Assembly: GCF_036346855.1 (NCBI RefSeq)
Contig: NZ_CP107841.1
Location: forward strand, 3,228,001 to 3,292,000
Source of the DNA: Streptomyces europaeiscabiei
Lineage (GTDB): Bacteria > Actinomycetota > Actinomycetes > Streptomycetales > Streptomycetaceae
Length of the DNA stretch: 64,000 nt
Reading direction: 5' to 3'
Under the pieces are notes generated by a model. The model was given only the letters and a program-made list of their open reading frames with translations. It did not search any database and was not told where the DNA came from. Both the position numbers and the translations under genes were made by a program. This document shows positions 1 through 7,867 of the stretch, piece by piece (position 1 is the stretch's first letter; the number at the start of each line of letters is the position of its first letter).

Positions 1-578
1 ACCGACTGCCAGCTGACGTTCTCCACGAGGAAGCCGCCGAGGATCGGGCCGCCCGCGGTGGAGGCGCCGATGACCATGCCCCAGATACCGATCGCCATGT
101 TCAGCTTCTCGGCGGGGAAGGTGGCACGGAGCAGGCCGAGCGCGGCCGGCATCAGCAGCGCGCCGAACAGGCCCTGGAAGACCCGGAAGACCACCACGAA
201 GGCGACCGAGTCGGACAGGCCGATGGCTCCGGAGGCGGCGGCGAAGCCGACCACGCCGATGAGGAAGGTCTGGCGGTGGCCGAAGCGGTCGCCCAGCTTG
301 CCCGCGGTGATGAGCGTGACCGCCAGCGCGAGGAAGTACGCGTTGGTGATCCACTGGACCTCGGCGAAACTCGCCTTCAGGTCGTCCGCGATGACCGGGT
401 TGGCGATCGCCACGATGGTGCCGTCGAGGGCGACCATCATCACGCCGACGGCCACGGTGAGGAGGGTGAACCAGGGATGGCCGCGCAGGCCCCGGCCCTG
501 GTTCGTCGTCGGGTCCGACGGGACGACTGGCGCCTTGTCCCCCGGTCCCGTCTTGTCGACAGTGGTCTGACTAGTCAT
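1..578 (-). CDS. MFS drug efflux transporter, DHA2 family (N-terminal part)
   Basis: The reading frame starts at ATG 578 and runs leftward off the window edge, so only the first 192 residues are present. After a hydrophilic N-terminus of about 35 residues come membrane helices typical of the 14-helix EmrB/QacA (DHA2) proton-driven efflux group. The hallmark motifs are visible: the helix-1 stretch ending in DGTIVAIANP, then GKLGDRFGHR (motif A, between helices 2 and 3), and the helix-5 region GASTAGGPILGG. The likely role is export of a toxic small molecule across the cytoplasmic membrane. It is divergent from a TetR gene and shares a palindrome-bearing 100-bp gap with it, so it is probably that repressor's target. 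The substrate cannot be predicted. Confidence 0.9.
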   Translation of the reverse strand, partial: MTSQTTVDKTGPGDKAPVVPSDPTTNQGRGLRGHPWFTLLTVAVGVMMVALDGTIVAIANPVIADDLKASFAEVQWITNAYFLALAVTLITAGKLGDRFGHRQTFLIGVVGFAAASGAIGLSDSVAFVVVFRVFQGLFGALLMPAALGLLRATFPAEKLNMAIGIWGMVIGASTAGGPILGGFLVENVSWQS

Positions 579-592
579 ACGCGCGAGACTAA

Positions 593-646
593 TGACAGCC
601 ACTGACAGTTGACAAACCAGTTCACAAGTCGGTAACTGTCACGTCA
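593..646. promoter_or_regulatory. Divergent promoter and TetR-type operator
   Basis: The perfect inverted repeat TGACAGTT (603-610) and AACTGTCA (634-641) has a 23-bp spacer. A further TGACAG copy lies at 593-598. Rightward, TTGACA (609-614) and a weak -10 near 632-637 overlap the repeat. Leftward, TTGTCA and TAGTCT with an 18-bp gap place the start of the efflux-gene transcript close to its ATG. One repressor bound here could shut both genes, as is usual for TetR/efflux pairs. Confidence 0.55.
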
Positions 647-678
647 CTCGCCGCAGGGGCGGGTGGAGACGAGGGTTC

Positions 679-1335
679 ATGGAGACGGCTGCGACGACGG
701 CTCAGGAGCGGCCGGGACTGCGCGAGCGGAAGAAGCAGCGCACGCACGACGCGCTGCTGCGTGCCGCCCTGGAGCTGTTCACGACCCAGGGGTACGAGGC
801 GACGACGGTCGACGAGATCGCCGAGGCCGTCGACGTCTCGCAGCGCACCTTCTTCCGTTACTTCGCGGGCAAGGAGGAGGCCGCACTCGCGGTGGTGGGC
901 CTCACCCAGGAGCACTTCCTGGCGGCCGTGCGCGCCCGGCCGGCGCACGAGGCGCCGCTGGAGGCGATGCGCAACGCCGTCCTGGAGGGCTGGGACGCCA
1001 TCGGCGAGGCCGTCGACCAGGTCGTTCCCGTCGACCTCCATCTGCGTGCCTACGGCTTGATCGAGTCGACGCCCGCGTTGCTGGCCGCGCATCTGCGCCG
1101 CTCGGACGAGGTGGCGCGGGAGATCGAGCGGATCATCGCCGAGCGTGAGGGGCTCGACGTGGACACCGACCCCCGGCCGCGGGTGGCGGTGGCCCTCTTC
1201 GGCGGGGTGATGCGGGTGACCGAACGCATGTGGGCCCTGGGCGGCGACCTCAGCAAGGACGCGATGCGCGAGCTGACCGCCGCACATCTGGACGCCGTAC
1301 GGCCGACGTTGGCCGAAAAGTGGCGCACTGACTGA
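679..1335 (+). CDS. TetR family transcriptional regulator
   Basis: The protein has 218 residues, with a classic N-terminal TetR helix-turn-helix at about residues 15-65 (KKQRTHDALLRAALELFTTQGYE region, then VDEIAEAVDVSQRTFFRYF). The ligand-binding domain is helical and diverged. The TFFRYF and KEEA signature matches regulators that control adjacent MFS pumps. The start at ATG 679 follows a GAGG-type ribosome site; an upstream in-frame extension is not needed. It is divergent from the efflux gene and shares an inverted repeat with it, so repression of the pump and of itself is inferred. The inducer is unknown. Confidence 0.88.
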   Translation: METAATTAQERPGLRERKKQRTHDALLRAALELFTTQGYEATTVDEIAEAVDVSQRTFFRYFAGKEEAALAVVGLTQEHFLAAVRARPAHEAPLEAMRNAVLEGWDAIGEAVDQVVPVDLHLRAYGLIESTPALLAAHLRRSDEVAREIERIIAEREGLDVDTDPRPRVAVALFGGVMRVTERMWALGGDLSKDAMRELTAAHLDAVRPTLAEKWRTD

Positions 1336-1459
1336 AAAGCGTAGAGAAACGCATCATCGGGACCTTCTCGGCGCACCGCACGGAACGGACGTGATCGAAA
1401 CGTGATCCCTCTCACTTGGTTAACGCGAGACCCTTCCGTTCTCTTAGTGTGTCCTTTCA

Positions 1460-2668
1460 GTGACTTCCTTCGACTCCTCCCCGCAACTGAACGTCTGGCG
1501 CGCACTGCTGGCGCTGGCCGTGGTTTTCGTGATGCTGGCGACCACCGGCTGGACCGCGATCCGCAGCCATCGCGAGGAGTCGCCGCTGCAGGCGTCGCTC
1601 TCCTCGTGGCAGCGCGGACACCTCGACGGCCGCGAACTGCCGGACGCCGAATCGTCCCCGCACCGCCTGGCCGCCTTCTTCGCCTCGCTCACCGCGTACC
1701 AGCGCACCAGGCTCGCCCACCGGTATCCGCTCGCCGTCGGCAACATGAACGGCGCCCCCGTCGAGCTGCGGTACCGGGCCAACCGCATCGCGCTGAAGCA
1801 GCAGAGCGGTCTTGAACGAGAACGCATGCACGACCAGCGGCTCTCCGAGACCGGCCGGTACGAGGCCGGCCGCCGGATGCACCGCCTCGACATGCTCGCC
1901 GTGAAGAAGCGGCACATCCTCGCCTTCAGCCCCGAAGGCAACGGCCGGGTCGCCGAGGTCTTCGGCAGCCTCGACAAGGCGGAGCGCGTCTCGGTCGTCG
2001 TCCCCGGCGTCGACACCAACGTCATCAACTTCCAGCGCACCAACCGCCGGTACTCCGCGCCCGTCGGCATGGCCGAAGCGCTCTACGAGGCCGAGCGTTC
2101 GGCGGGCCCCGGGACGCGTACGGCCGTGATCGCCTGGGCCGACTACACCGCGCCCACCGGCCTCGGCCTCGACTCGGCCACCGCGCTCCGCGCCGAACAG
2201 GGCTCGGTCCGGCTGAACGCGCTGGTGCGGAGCCTGCCCGGCGGTTCCACCGTCGCGCTGGTGTGCCACAGCTACGGCTCCGTGGTGTGCGGGGTCGCCG
2301 CACCCTCGCTGCCGTCGCGGGTCACCGACATCGCGGTCGCGGGCAGCCCCGGCATGCGTGCCGAGACGGTCGGTCATCTGCGTACCGCGGCCCGGGTGTG
2401 GGCCATGCGGGACGCCGACGACTGGATCCAGGACGTGCCGTACCTGGAGGTCGGCGGGCTCGGCCACGGCGCCGACCCGGTCTCCTCGGAGTTCGGGGCG
2501 CGCATCCTGTCGGCGGCCGACGCCCAAGGGCACAGCGGCTATTTCGAGCCGGGTACCGAAAGCCTGTACAACTTCGCCGAAATCGGCATCGGCGCCTATG
2601 AGTCGGTGCACTGTGCGCGGGAGGACGACGCGTGCCTGGCGGGTCTGTCCGACAGCACTGCGGCCTGA
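1460..2668 (+). CDS. Membrane-anchored alpha/beta hydrolase, DUF1023 family
   Basis: The protein has 402 residues, with one membrane helix at about 13-30 and a large extracytoplasmic domain. The DUF1023 (alpha/beta hydrolase 8) core is seen in SVVVPGVDTN (about 178-187) and in the nucleophile elbow CHSYGS, with Ser271 as candidate nucleophile; the Gly before His is replaced by Cys. A late GLGHGADPVSSEFG segment probably supplies the catalytic His. The GTG at 1460 has no clear Shine-Dalgarno and sits close behind a possible promoter, so a leaderless message is plausible. Substrates of this actinobacterial family are poorly defined. Confidence 0.8.
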   Translation: MTSFDSSPQLNVWRALLALAVVFVMLATTGWTAIRSHREESPLQASLSSWQRGHLDGRELPDAESSPHRLAAFFASLTAYQRTRLAHRYPLAVGNMNGAPVELRYRANRIALKQQSGLERERMHDQRLSETGRYEAGRRMHRLDMLAVKKRHILAFSPEGNGRVAEVFGSLDKAERVSVVVPGVDTNVINFQRTNRRYSAPVGMAEALYEAERSAGPGTRTAVIAWADYTAPTGLGLDSATALRAEQGSVRLNALVRSLPGGSTVALVCHSYGSVVCGVAAPSLPSRVTDIAVAGSPGMRAETVGHLRTAARVWAMRDADDWIQDVPYLEVGGLGHGADPVSSEFGARILSAADAQGHSGYFEPGTESLYNFAEIGIGAYESVHCAREDDACLAGLSDSTAA

Positions 2669-2689
2669 CGCGCGTAGAGGAGGGTAAAA

Positions 2690-3595
2690 GTGCGGTTCGC
2701 CACGGTCGGGACTTCCCCGCGTCGCACGCATACGATGAGCCGCATGGGTGACGTACTGGCCGGATTTCATGCCGCCTGGGAGTTCGAGTCCGACTCCGTG
2801 CTCATCCGCTTCGAACGGGGGATTCGCACGCCGAAGCTCTTCCAGGCACTCGGTGAGCGACGCATCCCCCTGGAGGCGATCGCGGGGGTGACACTGACTC
2901 CCGGGAAGCGGGGCACCGTCGTACTGCGTGCCGTGCCGCGACCGGGCGCCGATCCGCTGATGGAGGCGGCGTCGGACCAGCTCAAGGAGGGCTCCGACCC
3001 CTACCGGCTGGTGCTGCCGGCCGAGCAGGAGACGCTCGCGGAGTACTACGCCGACGAGCTGCGGGCGCGGTTGACCGGGTCCGGGCCGGCCGATCGGTTT
3101 CTCGTGGCGGCGCCCGAGGTGCCGTTGCAGTTCAAGGCGTACGACGGGAAGGCCTCGTTCGACGGGCGGTCGGTGTCGTTCCGGTGGTTCTGGACGGGGG
3201 CGTCGTCGGCGAAGTGGAAGGCCGGGGACCAGAGTTTCCCGGTCGGTGCGCTCAGCGGGGTCGAGTGGCGGTCGCCGGAGCTCTTGGAGGGGTATCTGCG
3301 GTTGCTGCGACGCGATGCCTCCGGTGAGCAGCCGCCGCAGCCCGACCATGATCCCGCCGCCGTCGTGTTCGGGCTGGGGTACGGGCCGGTGCACGAGTCG
3401 TTGCCGTTCGCCGCGGCCGTGCTGGCGGCGGTGCGGTCGGCGGGGCCCGCGGGTGCGCCGGCCGATACCGGGCCCCGGCGGGATCCGGCCGACATCGCCG
3501 ACCGGATCCGGCATCTTGGGGAGTTGCACGAGGCGGGGCTGGTGACGGATGAGGAGTTCAGTGTGAAGAAGGCGGAACTGTTGGCCGAGTTGTAG
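2690..3595 (+). CDS. DUF4429 domain protein with C-terminal SHOCT domain
   Basis: Two tandem DUF4429 domains (about residues 19-135 and 150-245) are followed by a short C-terminal SHOCT helix-turn motif (about 268-301: IADRIRHLGELHEAGLVTDEEF). SHOCT motifs are oligomerisation modules; DUF4429 has no established function. GTG 2690 has a strong AGGAGG seven bases upstream, which supports this start. However, family members typically begin at the MGDVLAGFHAAWEF segment, which corresponds to ATG 2744, so the true start may be 54 bases later. No transmembrane segment or signal peptide is seen. It is convergent with the aldo-keto reductase gene. Confidence 0.75.
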   Translation: MRFATVGTSPRRTHTMSRMGDVLAGFHAAWEFESDSVLIRFERGIRTPKLFQALGERRIPLEAIAGVTLTPGKRGTVVLRAVPRPGADPLMEAASDQLKEGSDPYRLVLPAEQETLAEYYADELRARLTGSGPADRFLVAAPEVPLQFKAYDGKASFDGRSVSFRWFWTGASSAKWKAGDQSFPVGALSGVEWRSPELLEGYLRLLRRDASGEQPPQPDHDPAAVVFGLGYGPVHESLPFAAAVLAAVRSAGPAGAPADTGPRRDPADIADRIRHLGELHEAGLVTDEEFSVKKAELLAEL

Positions 3596-3640
3596 CCACT
3601 CGCCGTCCGGGGATCCGCGACGTTGCCGAGTGCGGGTGCG

Positions 3641-3670
3641 TCGTGGCTTGTCGCGCAGTTCCTCGCGCCC
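3641..3670 (+). repeat. Dispersed GGCTGGTCGCGC element, degenerate copy
   Basis: A diverged copy of an intergenic element found six times in this window (consensus beginning GTGGCTGGTCGCGCAGTTCC and ending in a G+C hairpin). Here the hairpin half has decayed. It lies between two convergent genes. Confidence 0.55.
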
Positions 3671-3700
3671 TCAAAAGCAAAAGCCCTCGCCGCCCCTGGC

Positions 3701-3746
3701 CGAACAGTTCGCGTCGCCCCGTCCGAACAGTTCGCCTCGCCCCGTC
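3701..3746. repeat. Two-copy 23-bp tandem repeat
   Basis: Two adjacent 23-bp units (3701-3723 and 3724-3746), each starting CGAACAGTTCGC, differ by one base. The inner CGAACAGTTCG is itself nearly palindromic. They lie just beyond the 3' end of the aldo-keto reductase gene; function unknown. Confidence 0.7.
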
Positions 3747-3759
3747 CGAAAGCTCTGGT

Positions 3760-4773
3760 CTACTCCCTGCCTGCCGACGTGAACCGCATGTCCGCGTAGC
3801 GGTCGCCCGCCACCTGGGTCGCTATCGGTTCCAGCAGGGTCATGTCGTCCTCGCCGAGGACGATCCGGGTGGCCGCCGTGTTCTCCTGCACCCTGCCGGG
3901 CTTGCGGGTGCCCGGGATGGGGACCACGGGCAGGCCGTGCATGGCGGCCTGTTGGTGGACCCAGGCCAGGGCGACCTGGCCGAGGGTGGCGTCGTGGCTC
4001 TCGGCGACCTTGCGGACGGGGTCGAGGAGAGTCGCGTTGGCGGTGGCGTTGTCGCCCGTGAAGCGGGGCTGTTGGCGGCGGAAGTCGTCGGCGGTGAGGT
4101 CCTCGGCCTTGGCGAAGGAGCCGGTGAGGAAGCCCCGACCGAGGGGGGAGTAGGCGACGAGGGTGATGCCGAGATCGCGGGCGGTGGGGACGACGTTCGC
4201 CTCGATGTCCCGGCTGAAGAGGGACCACTCGGACTGCAGGGCGGCGATGGGGTGCACGGCGTGGGCCGCGCGAAGTTCGGCGGCCGTGACCTCGCTGAGG
4301 CCCAGCTGCTTGGCCTTGCCCTCGCGGACCAGCTCGGCCATGACGCCGACGGTCTCCTCGATGGGGACGCTCACGTCACGGCGGTGCATGTAGTAGAGGT
4401 CGATCACGTCGACGTCGAGACGGCGCAGACTCCCCTCGACGGACTCGCGGATGTACGCCGCGTCGTTGCGGATGATCCGCTTGGTCGGGTCGTCGGGATC
4501 GATCGCCAGACCGAACTTGGTGGCGATGACGACGTCGTCGCGGTACGCCTTGAAGAAGGGGGAGAGGAACCTCTCGTTCTCCCCGGCGCCGTACGCGTGC
4601 GCCGTGTCGTAGAGCGTGACGCCCAGTTCCAGCGCGCGCTCCAGGGTGGCCCTGGACTCCGCCGCGTCCGAGGGGCCGTACGCGAAGCTCATGCCCATAC
4701 AGCCGAGGCCCTGTACGCCGACCTCCGGCCCGTCGGTGCCAAGCCGTGCCTTCGCGATCCTGCCGTCCGTCAT
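3760..4773 (-). CDS. Aldo/keto reductase
   Basis: A 337-residue (alpha/beta)8 NADPH-dependent oxidoreductase of the usual family length. The catalytic tetrad is visible: Asp56 and Tyr61 in LYDTAHAYG, Lys86 in VIATKFG, His130 in LYYMHRRD. The coenzyme-binding PIPGTRKPGRVQEN segment sits near the C-terminus. It is close to the YajO/PdxI-like subgroup that reduces aldehydes and ketones. The ATG at 4773 overlaps the stop of the upstream MerR gene (ATGA), so the two are translationally coupled in one operon. Induction by a reactive small molecule sensed by MerR is likely but inferred. Confidence 0.9.
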   Translation of the reverse strand: MTDGRIAKARLGTDGPEVGVQGLGCMGMSFAYGPSDAAESRATLERALELGVTLYDTAHAYGAGENERFLSPFFKAYRDDVVIATKFGLAIDPDDPTKRIIRNDAAYIRESVEGSLRRLDVDVIDLYYMHRRDVSVPIEETVGVMAELVREGKAKQLGLSEVTAAELRAAHAVHPIAALQSEWSLFSRDIEANVVPTARDLGITLVAYSPLGRGFLTGSFAKAEDLTADDFRRQQPRFTGDNATANATLLDPVRKVAESHDATLGQVALAWVHQQAAMHGLPVVPIPGTRKPGRVQENTAATRIVLGEDDMTLLEPIATQVAGDRYADMRFTSAGRE

Positions 4774-5264
4774 GAGGCCCTCTCCGACGCCAGGGCCTGC
4801 CCGGCGTCAGCATAGAAGTTGATCTTGCGGTCGAGCACGTTCAGGGTGCCCTGGAGCTCGGCGATCCGGGACAGGACGTCCTGCCTGGTCGCCTTGAGCA
4901 GTTCGAAGCGCTCGGAGTAGGTGTCGTCGCCCTCGCGCACCAGTTCCGCGTACCGGACCATGTCGGCGACCGGCATGCCGGTCAGCCGGAGCTTGCCGAC
5001 CAGGTCGAGCCAGTCCAGGTCGCGGTTGCGGTAGCGGCGCTGGCCGGTGTGGGAACGGTCGATGTGCGGCATCAGTCCGATCCGCTCGTACCAGCGCAGC
5101 GTGTGCGCCGTCAGACCGGTGAGGTCGACGACCTCGCTGATCGTGTACCTGTCCTGCCCGTCCGGCCGGCGCGGCTTCGGCGGTGGACCGGCGCAACTGT
5201 CGGTACCGGCGGCACTCGTGGCACTCGTGGCACTCGCCGTACTCGTGGTCTCCATCACCGTCAT
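4770..5264 (-). CDS. MerR family transcriptional regulator
   Basis: The MerR winged helix-turn-helix is at about residues 39-110 (YTISEVVDLTGLTAHTLRWYE, then the RRYRNRDLDWL wing). It is followed by a dimerisation coiled coil with no metal-binding cysteines, pointing to an organic effector rather than a metal. A frame opens at GTG 5273, but the predicted transcript starts at about 5265, so ATG 5264 (leaderless) or the next ATG at 5255 is preferred. The N-terminal 35 residues are low-complexity Ser/Thr/Ala. The gene overlaps the downstream aldo-keto reductase by four bases and is probably autoregulated through the dyad at 5282-5299. Confidence 0.88.
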   Translation of the reverse strand: MTVMETTSTASATSATSAAGTDSCAGPPPKPRRPDGQDRYTISEVVDLTGLTAHTLRWYERIGLMPHIDRSHTGQRRYRNRDLDWLDLVGKLRLTGMPVADMVRYAELVREGDDTYSERFELLKATRQDVLSRIAELQGTLNVLDRKINFYADAGQALASERAS

Positions 5265-5271
5265 GCCCCCC

Positions 5272-5302
5272 ACGCTAAAACCTTGGAGTGCGCTCCAAGC
5301 AA
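5272..5302 (-). promoter_or_regulatory. MerR-type promoter with 19-bp spacer and operator dyad
   Basis: Read on the minus strand, TTGCTT (5302-5297) and TAGCGT (5277-5272) are separated by exactly 19 bp. The perfect dyad CTTGGAG-N4-CTCCAAG (5282-5299) fills the spacer. Long-spacer promoters with a central dyad are the hallmark of MerR activation by DNA untwisting. The predicted start point coincides with the ATG of the regulator. Confidence 0.85.
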
Positions 5303-5360
5303 GCGATTACGGTGAGAAAACACGAGGACGTGACGTGATCCCGCTGGTTAGCGTGCGGGC

Positions 5361-5837
5361 ATGGGTCTTGTACGACGTGCCACGGCCGAGGACGCGGTGG
5401 AAGTGCTCCGGCTGCGCCAGGTGATGATCGACTCGATGTCGCCCCCGGGGTCGGGTGGTCCGACCGACTGGCACGCCGAGTCCCTGCCCACGCTGCGCCG
5501 CCGACTCGCCGGTTCCGACGGGGAGTTCGCGGCGTTCGTCGTCGACCGTCCGGAGCGGCCGGGCACGCTCGCCGCGCTGGTGGTGGGGACGATCGACTAC
5601 CGGATCGGGAAGCCCGGCAACCCGCGCGGCGCGGTCGGGCACGTCTTCAGCGTGGCCACCGACCCGGACTGCCGGCGCCGGGGCTACGCCCGTGCCTGCA
5701 TGGAAGCCCTTGTCGACTGGTTCCGCGAGGTCGGCGCCGGATACGTCCATCTGACCGCCTCCACCGACGCCGAGCCGCTGTACGAGTCGATGGGCTTCCG
5801 GCGCAGGCCCGACCCCTTGATGCAACTGGACCTCTGA
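5361..5837 (+). CDS. GNAT family N-acetyltransferase
   Basis: A 158-residue GCN5-like acetyltransferase. It begins with a beta strand containing VRRATAEDAVEVLRLR, and the acetyl-CoA pyrophosphate loop is clear in CRRRGYARACMEAL (about 108-121). The C-terminal ASTDAEPLYESMGFRRRPDPLM strand-helix is characteristic of the family. It acetylates an unknown amine in the cytoplasm. It is divergent from the MerR promoter region, so its own promoter lies within or next to that dyad. The downstream gene begins 14 bases after the stop, suggesting a two-gene operon. Confidence 0.87.
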   Translation: MGLVRRATAEDAVEVLRLRQVMIDSMSPPGSGGPTDWHAESLPTLRRRLAGSDGEFAAFVVDRPERPGTLAALVVGTIDYRIGKPGNPRGAVGHVFSVATDPDCRRRGYARACMEALVDWFREVGAGYVHLTASTDAEPLYESMGFRRRPDPLMQLDL

Positions 5838-5856
5838 GCCGCTTAGGCTCGTGAAC

Positions 5857-6678
5857 ATGTCTCTGCAGAGCTTCGCGTTGATCGAGAACTGGCCGGTTCC
5901 CACGGCCGCCGCGGCCGTCGTACGGGCGGACGGAACCGTCCTCGGGACCCACGGTCCGCTCGGGCACCGCTTCCCGCTGGCCTCGGTCACCAAGCCGCTC
6001 GCCGCGTACGCCGCGCTGGTCGCGTACGAGGAGGGGGCGATCGAGCTGGACGAGGCGGCGGGGCCGGCGGGGTCGACCGTGCGGCATCTGCTGGCGCACA
6101 CCTCGGGGCTGGCCTTCGACGAGCACCGGGTGACGGCGGCGCCGGGGGTGCGGCGGCTGTACTCCAACGCCGGGTTCGAGGCGCTCGGGGACCATGTGGC
6201 CAAGGCGGCGGACATCCCGTTCGCGGAGTACGCGCGGCAGGCGGTGCTGGAACCGCTGGGGATGACGTCCACCTCCCTCGACGGTTCCCCCGCGAAGGAC
6301 GGCGTCTCGACCGTCGACGACCTGGTGCGGTTCGCCGCCGAGGTGCAGGCGCCCCGGCTGCTGGACCCGCGGACGGTCGCGGAGGCGATGACCGTGCAGT
6401 ACCCGGGCACGAAGGGCGTCCTGCCGGGCTACGGGCACCAGAACCCCAACGACTGGGGGCTCGGCTTCGAGATCCGGGACTCCAAGGCACCGCACTGGAC
6501 GGGGACTTCGTCATCACCGGGGACGTTCGGGCACTTCGGGCAGTCGGGGACGTTCCTGTGGATCGACCCGGCGGCAGGGGTGGCGTGTGTCGCGCTGACG
6601 GACCGGGCGTTCGGGCCGTGGGCGGTCGAGGCATGGACGCCGTTCACGGACGCCGTGCTCGCAGAGTTGCGGGGCTGA
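5857..6678 (+). CDS. Serine hydrolase, beta-lactamase/penicillin-binding-protein fold
   Basis: The protein has 273 residues. Class C beta-lactamase-like signatures are in order: S43-V-T-K46 (SxxK), Y103-S-N (YxN) and HFGQSG (H/KxG) near the C-terminus. No signal peptide or membrane segment is visible, so it is probably a cytoplasmic esterase or peptidase rather than a resistance enzyme. An alternative GTG start lies six bases upstream at 5851; neither start has a clear ribosome site. It follows the acetyltransferase closely and is likely co-transcribed. Confidence 0.85.
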   Translation: MSLQSFALIENWPVPTAAAAVVRADGTVLGTHGPLGHRFPLASVTKPLAAYAALVAYEEGAIELDEAAGPAGSTVRHLLAHTSGLAFDEHRVTAAPGVRRLYSNAGFEALGDHVAKAADIPFAEYARQAVLEPLGMTSTSLDGSPAKDGVSTVDDLVRFAAEVQAPRLLDPRTVAEAMTVQYPGTKGVLPGYGHQNPNDWGLGFEIRDSKAPHWTGTSSSPGTFGHFGQSGTFLWIDPAAGVACVALTDRAFGPWAVEAWTPFTDAVLAELRG

Positions 6679-6702
6679 GGTACTTCTGATCACCGGGCGG
6701 CC

Positions 6703-6845
6703 TCACCCTCCGCCCGGCGTCTTGGGCAGGCACTCGAACCACACCCTCTTGCCCCTCCTGCCGGGGTGCGGCTCCACCCCCCACCGGTCGGTGACCGCCT
6801 CGACGAGCAGCAGGCCACGCCCGCCTTCGGCGAGTGCGTCTGCGG
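6703..6845 (-). pseudogene. C-terminal stump of an RsbW-like ATP-binding protein
   Basis: On the minus strand the last 45 or so codons before the stop at 6703 read EGGRGLLLVEAVTDRWGV then KRVWFECLP. That is the standard C-terminal end (G2 box and last strand) of Streptomyces HATPase_c_2 anti-sigma-like proteins. The upstream part of the open frame shows no homology: the N-box and G1 box are missing. It is therefore a truncated remnant, not a gene. Confidence 0.65.
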
Positions 6846-6919
6846 TTGCCGGGACGGGCAGTCGCGAGCAACTGCCGACGGATGCCCGGTGGCGCGCAAT
6901 CCGTCGACGCGGCCGACCG

Positions 6920-7069
6920 GGCTCACGGCGCTCGGGCTGCCCTGGCTGCTGGGCGGGTACGGGTACGGATACGCCGGGAAGATCGACCAGATCCTGCACG
7001 GCTGGATCGGCGACGTCCGGATCGCCGAACGGGCCCTGGCCCTGGCCGAGTTCATGGACGCGGGCTGAG
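6920..7069 (+). pseudogene. C-terminal stump of a LamG-like (concanavalin fold) protein
   Basis: A plus-strand frame ending at 7069 reads LGLPWLLGGYGYGYAG, then KIDQILHGWIGDVRIAERAL and a short tail. This resembles the last strands of LamG_3 domains found at the end of secreted metallophosphoesterases and other Streptomyces enzymes. No catalytic region precedes it. Back-to-back with the ATP-binding stump, it suggests a deletion or rearrangement scar. Confidence 0.55.
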
Positions 7070-7135
7070 CGCGCCCCGTCCGGTCGTCCGGCCGTCCGGT
7101 CGTCCGGCCGTCCGCCGCGAACCCCGATGGCGGTG

Positions 7136-7840
7136 TCAGAGGAGTTCACCGGAGCCTCGCCGCGGAGGGGCCGGCTGGTAACGCTTCGGCGTGACCAGAC
7201 CGGTTTCGTAGGCGTGGACGACGGCTTGGGCACGGCTGGACAGGTCGAGCTTGGTCATCGTCCGGTTGATGTGGGTCTTCACGGTCGCCGTGCTGAGGAC
7301 GAGCCGTTCGGCGATCTCGGTGTTGGACAGGCCGGTGCCCACCATGCGCAGAACCTCGAGCTCGCGAGGGGTGAGCGATCCCGTCCGAGGTGGGATTTCA
7401 GCCGTCGGCTCCGGGGAGAGCACGTAAGCCTCGATCAGGCGGCGGGTGACGCTGGGGGAGAAGAGCATGTCGCCGGACGCGACGGTCTCGATCGCCGCGA
7501 ACAGCCGGTCGGGCGGGGTGCCCTTGAGGAGGAACCCGCAGGCACCGACCCGTAAAGCCTCGTAGACGTACCTGTCGAGGTCGAAGGTGGTCAGGACGAT
7601 CACCCGGGGTGGCGGGTCGGCCGCCGCGCCAACGATCTGTCCGGTGGCGGTGATCCCGTCGCCGTGCGGCATACGGATGTCCATCAGGATCACGTCGGGC
7701 TTGCAGGCCGCCGCCAGGCGCACGGCTTCCTCACCGCCCGAGGCCTCACCCGCGACCAGGATGCCCGGTGCCCTGTCCAGCAGGGTGACCAGACCGGTGC
7801 GGAAGACGAGGTCGTCGTCGACGACGAGCACGGTGGGCAT
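7136..7840 (-). CDS. NarL/LuxR-type two-component response regulator
   Basis: A 234-residue protein with an N-terminal receiver domain: acidic pocket VVDDD at 6-10, phospho-acceptor Asp54 in LMDIRMP, Thr/Lys in VLTTFD and LLKGTPP. The C-terminal LuxR helix-turn-helix has LTPRELEVLRMVGTGLSNTEIAERL and TVKTHINR. It lies 27 bases downstream of the histidine kinase on the same strand and is certainly its partner. The targets are not evident, but a divergent secreted-protein gene shares the upstream region. Confidence 0.95.
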   Translation of the reverse strand: MPTVLVVDDDLVFRTGLVTLLDRAPGILVAGEASGGEEAVRLAAACKPDVILMDIRMPHGDGITATGQIVGAAADPPPRVIVLTTFDLDRYVYEALRVGACGFLLKGTPPDRLFAAIETVASGDMLFSPSVTRRLIEAYVLSPEPTAEIPPRTGSLTPRELEVLRMVGTGLSNTEIAERLVLSTATVKTHINRTMTKLDLSSRAQAVVHAYETGLVTPKRYQPAPPRRGSGELL

Positions 7841-7867
7841 CCCCGCTGTCCTCCCTCTTCCGGTCGG

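Noticed and set aside
1457..3529. 690-codon minus-strand open frame
   Set aside because: Antisense to the DUF1023 and DUF4429 genes; Arg/Pro/Gly-rich composition with no domain; a high-G+C shadow frame.
5307..6410. 367-codon minus-strand frame over the acetyltransferase and serine hydrolase
   Set aside because: Ser/Thr/Arg-rich antisense shadow; both plus-strand genes have clear family motifs.
5857..6678. Beta-lactamase resistance gene
   Set aside because: No signal peptide, and the motifs fit the broad class C/esterase family rather than a dedicated beta-lactamase.
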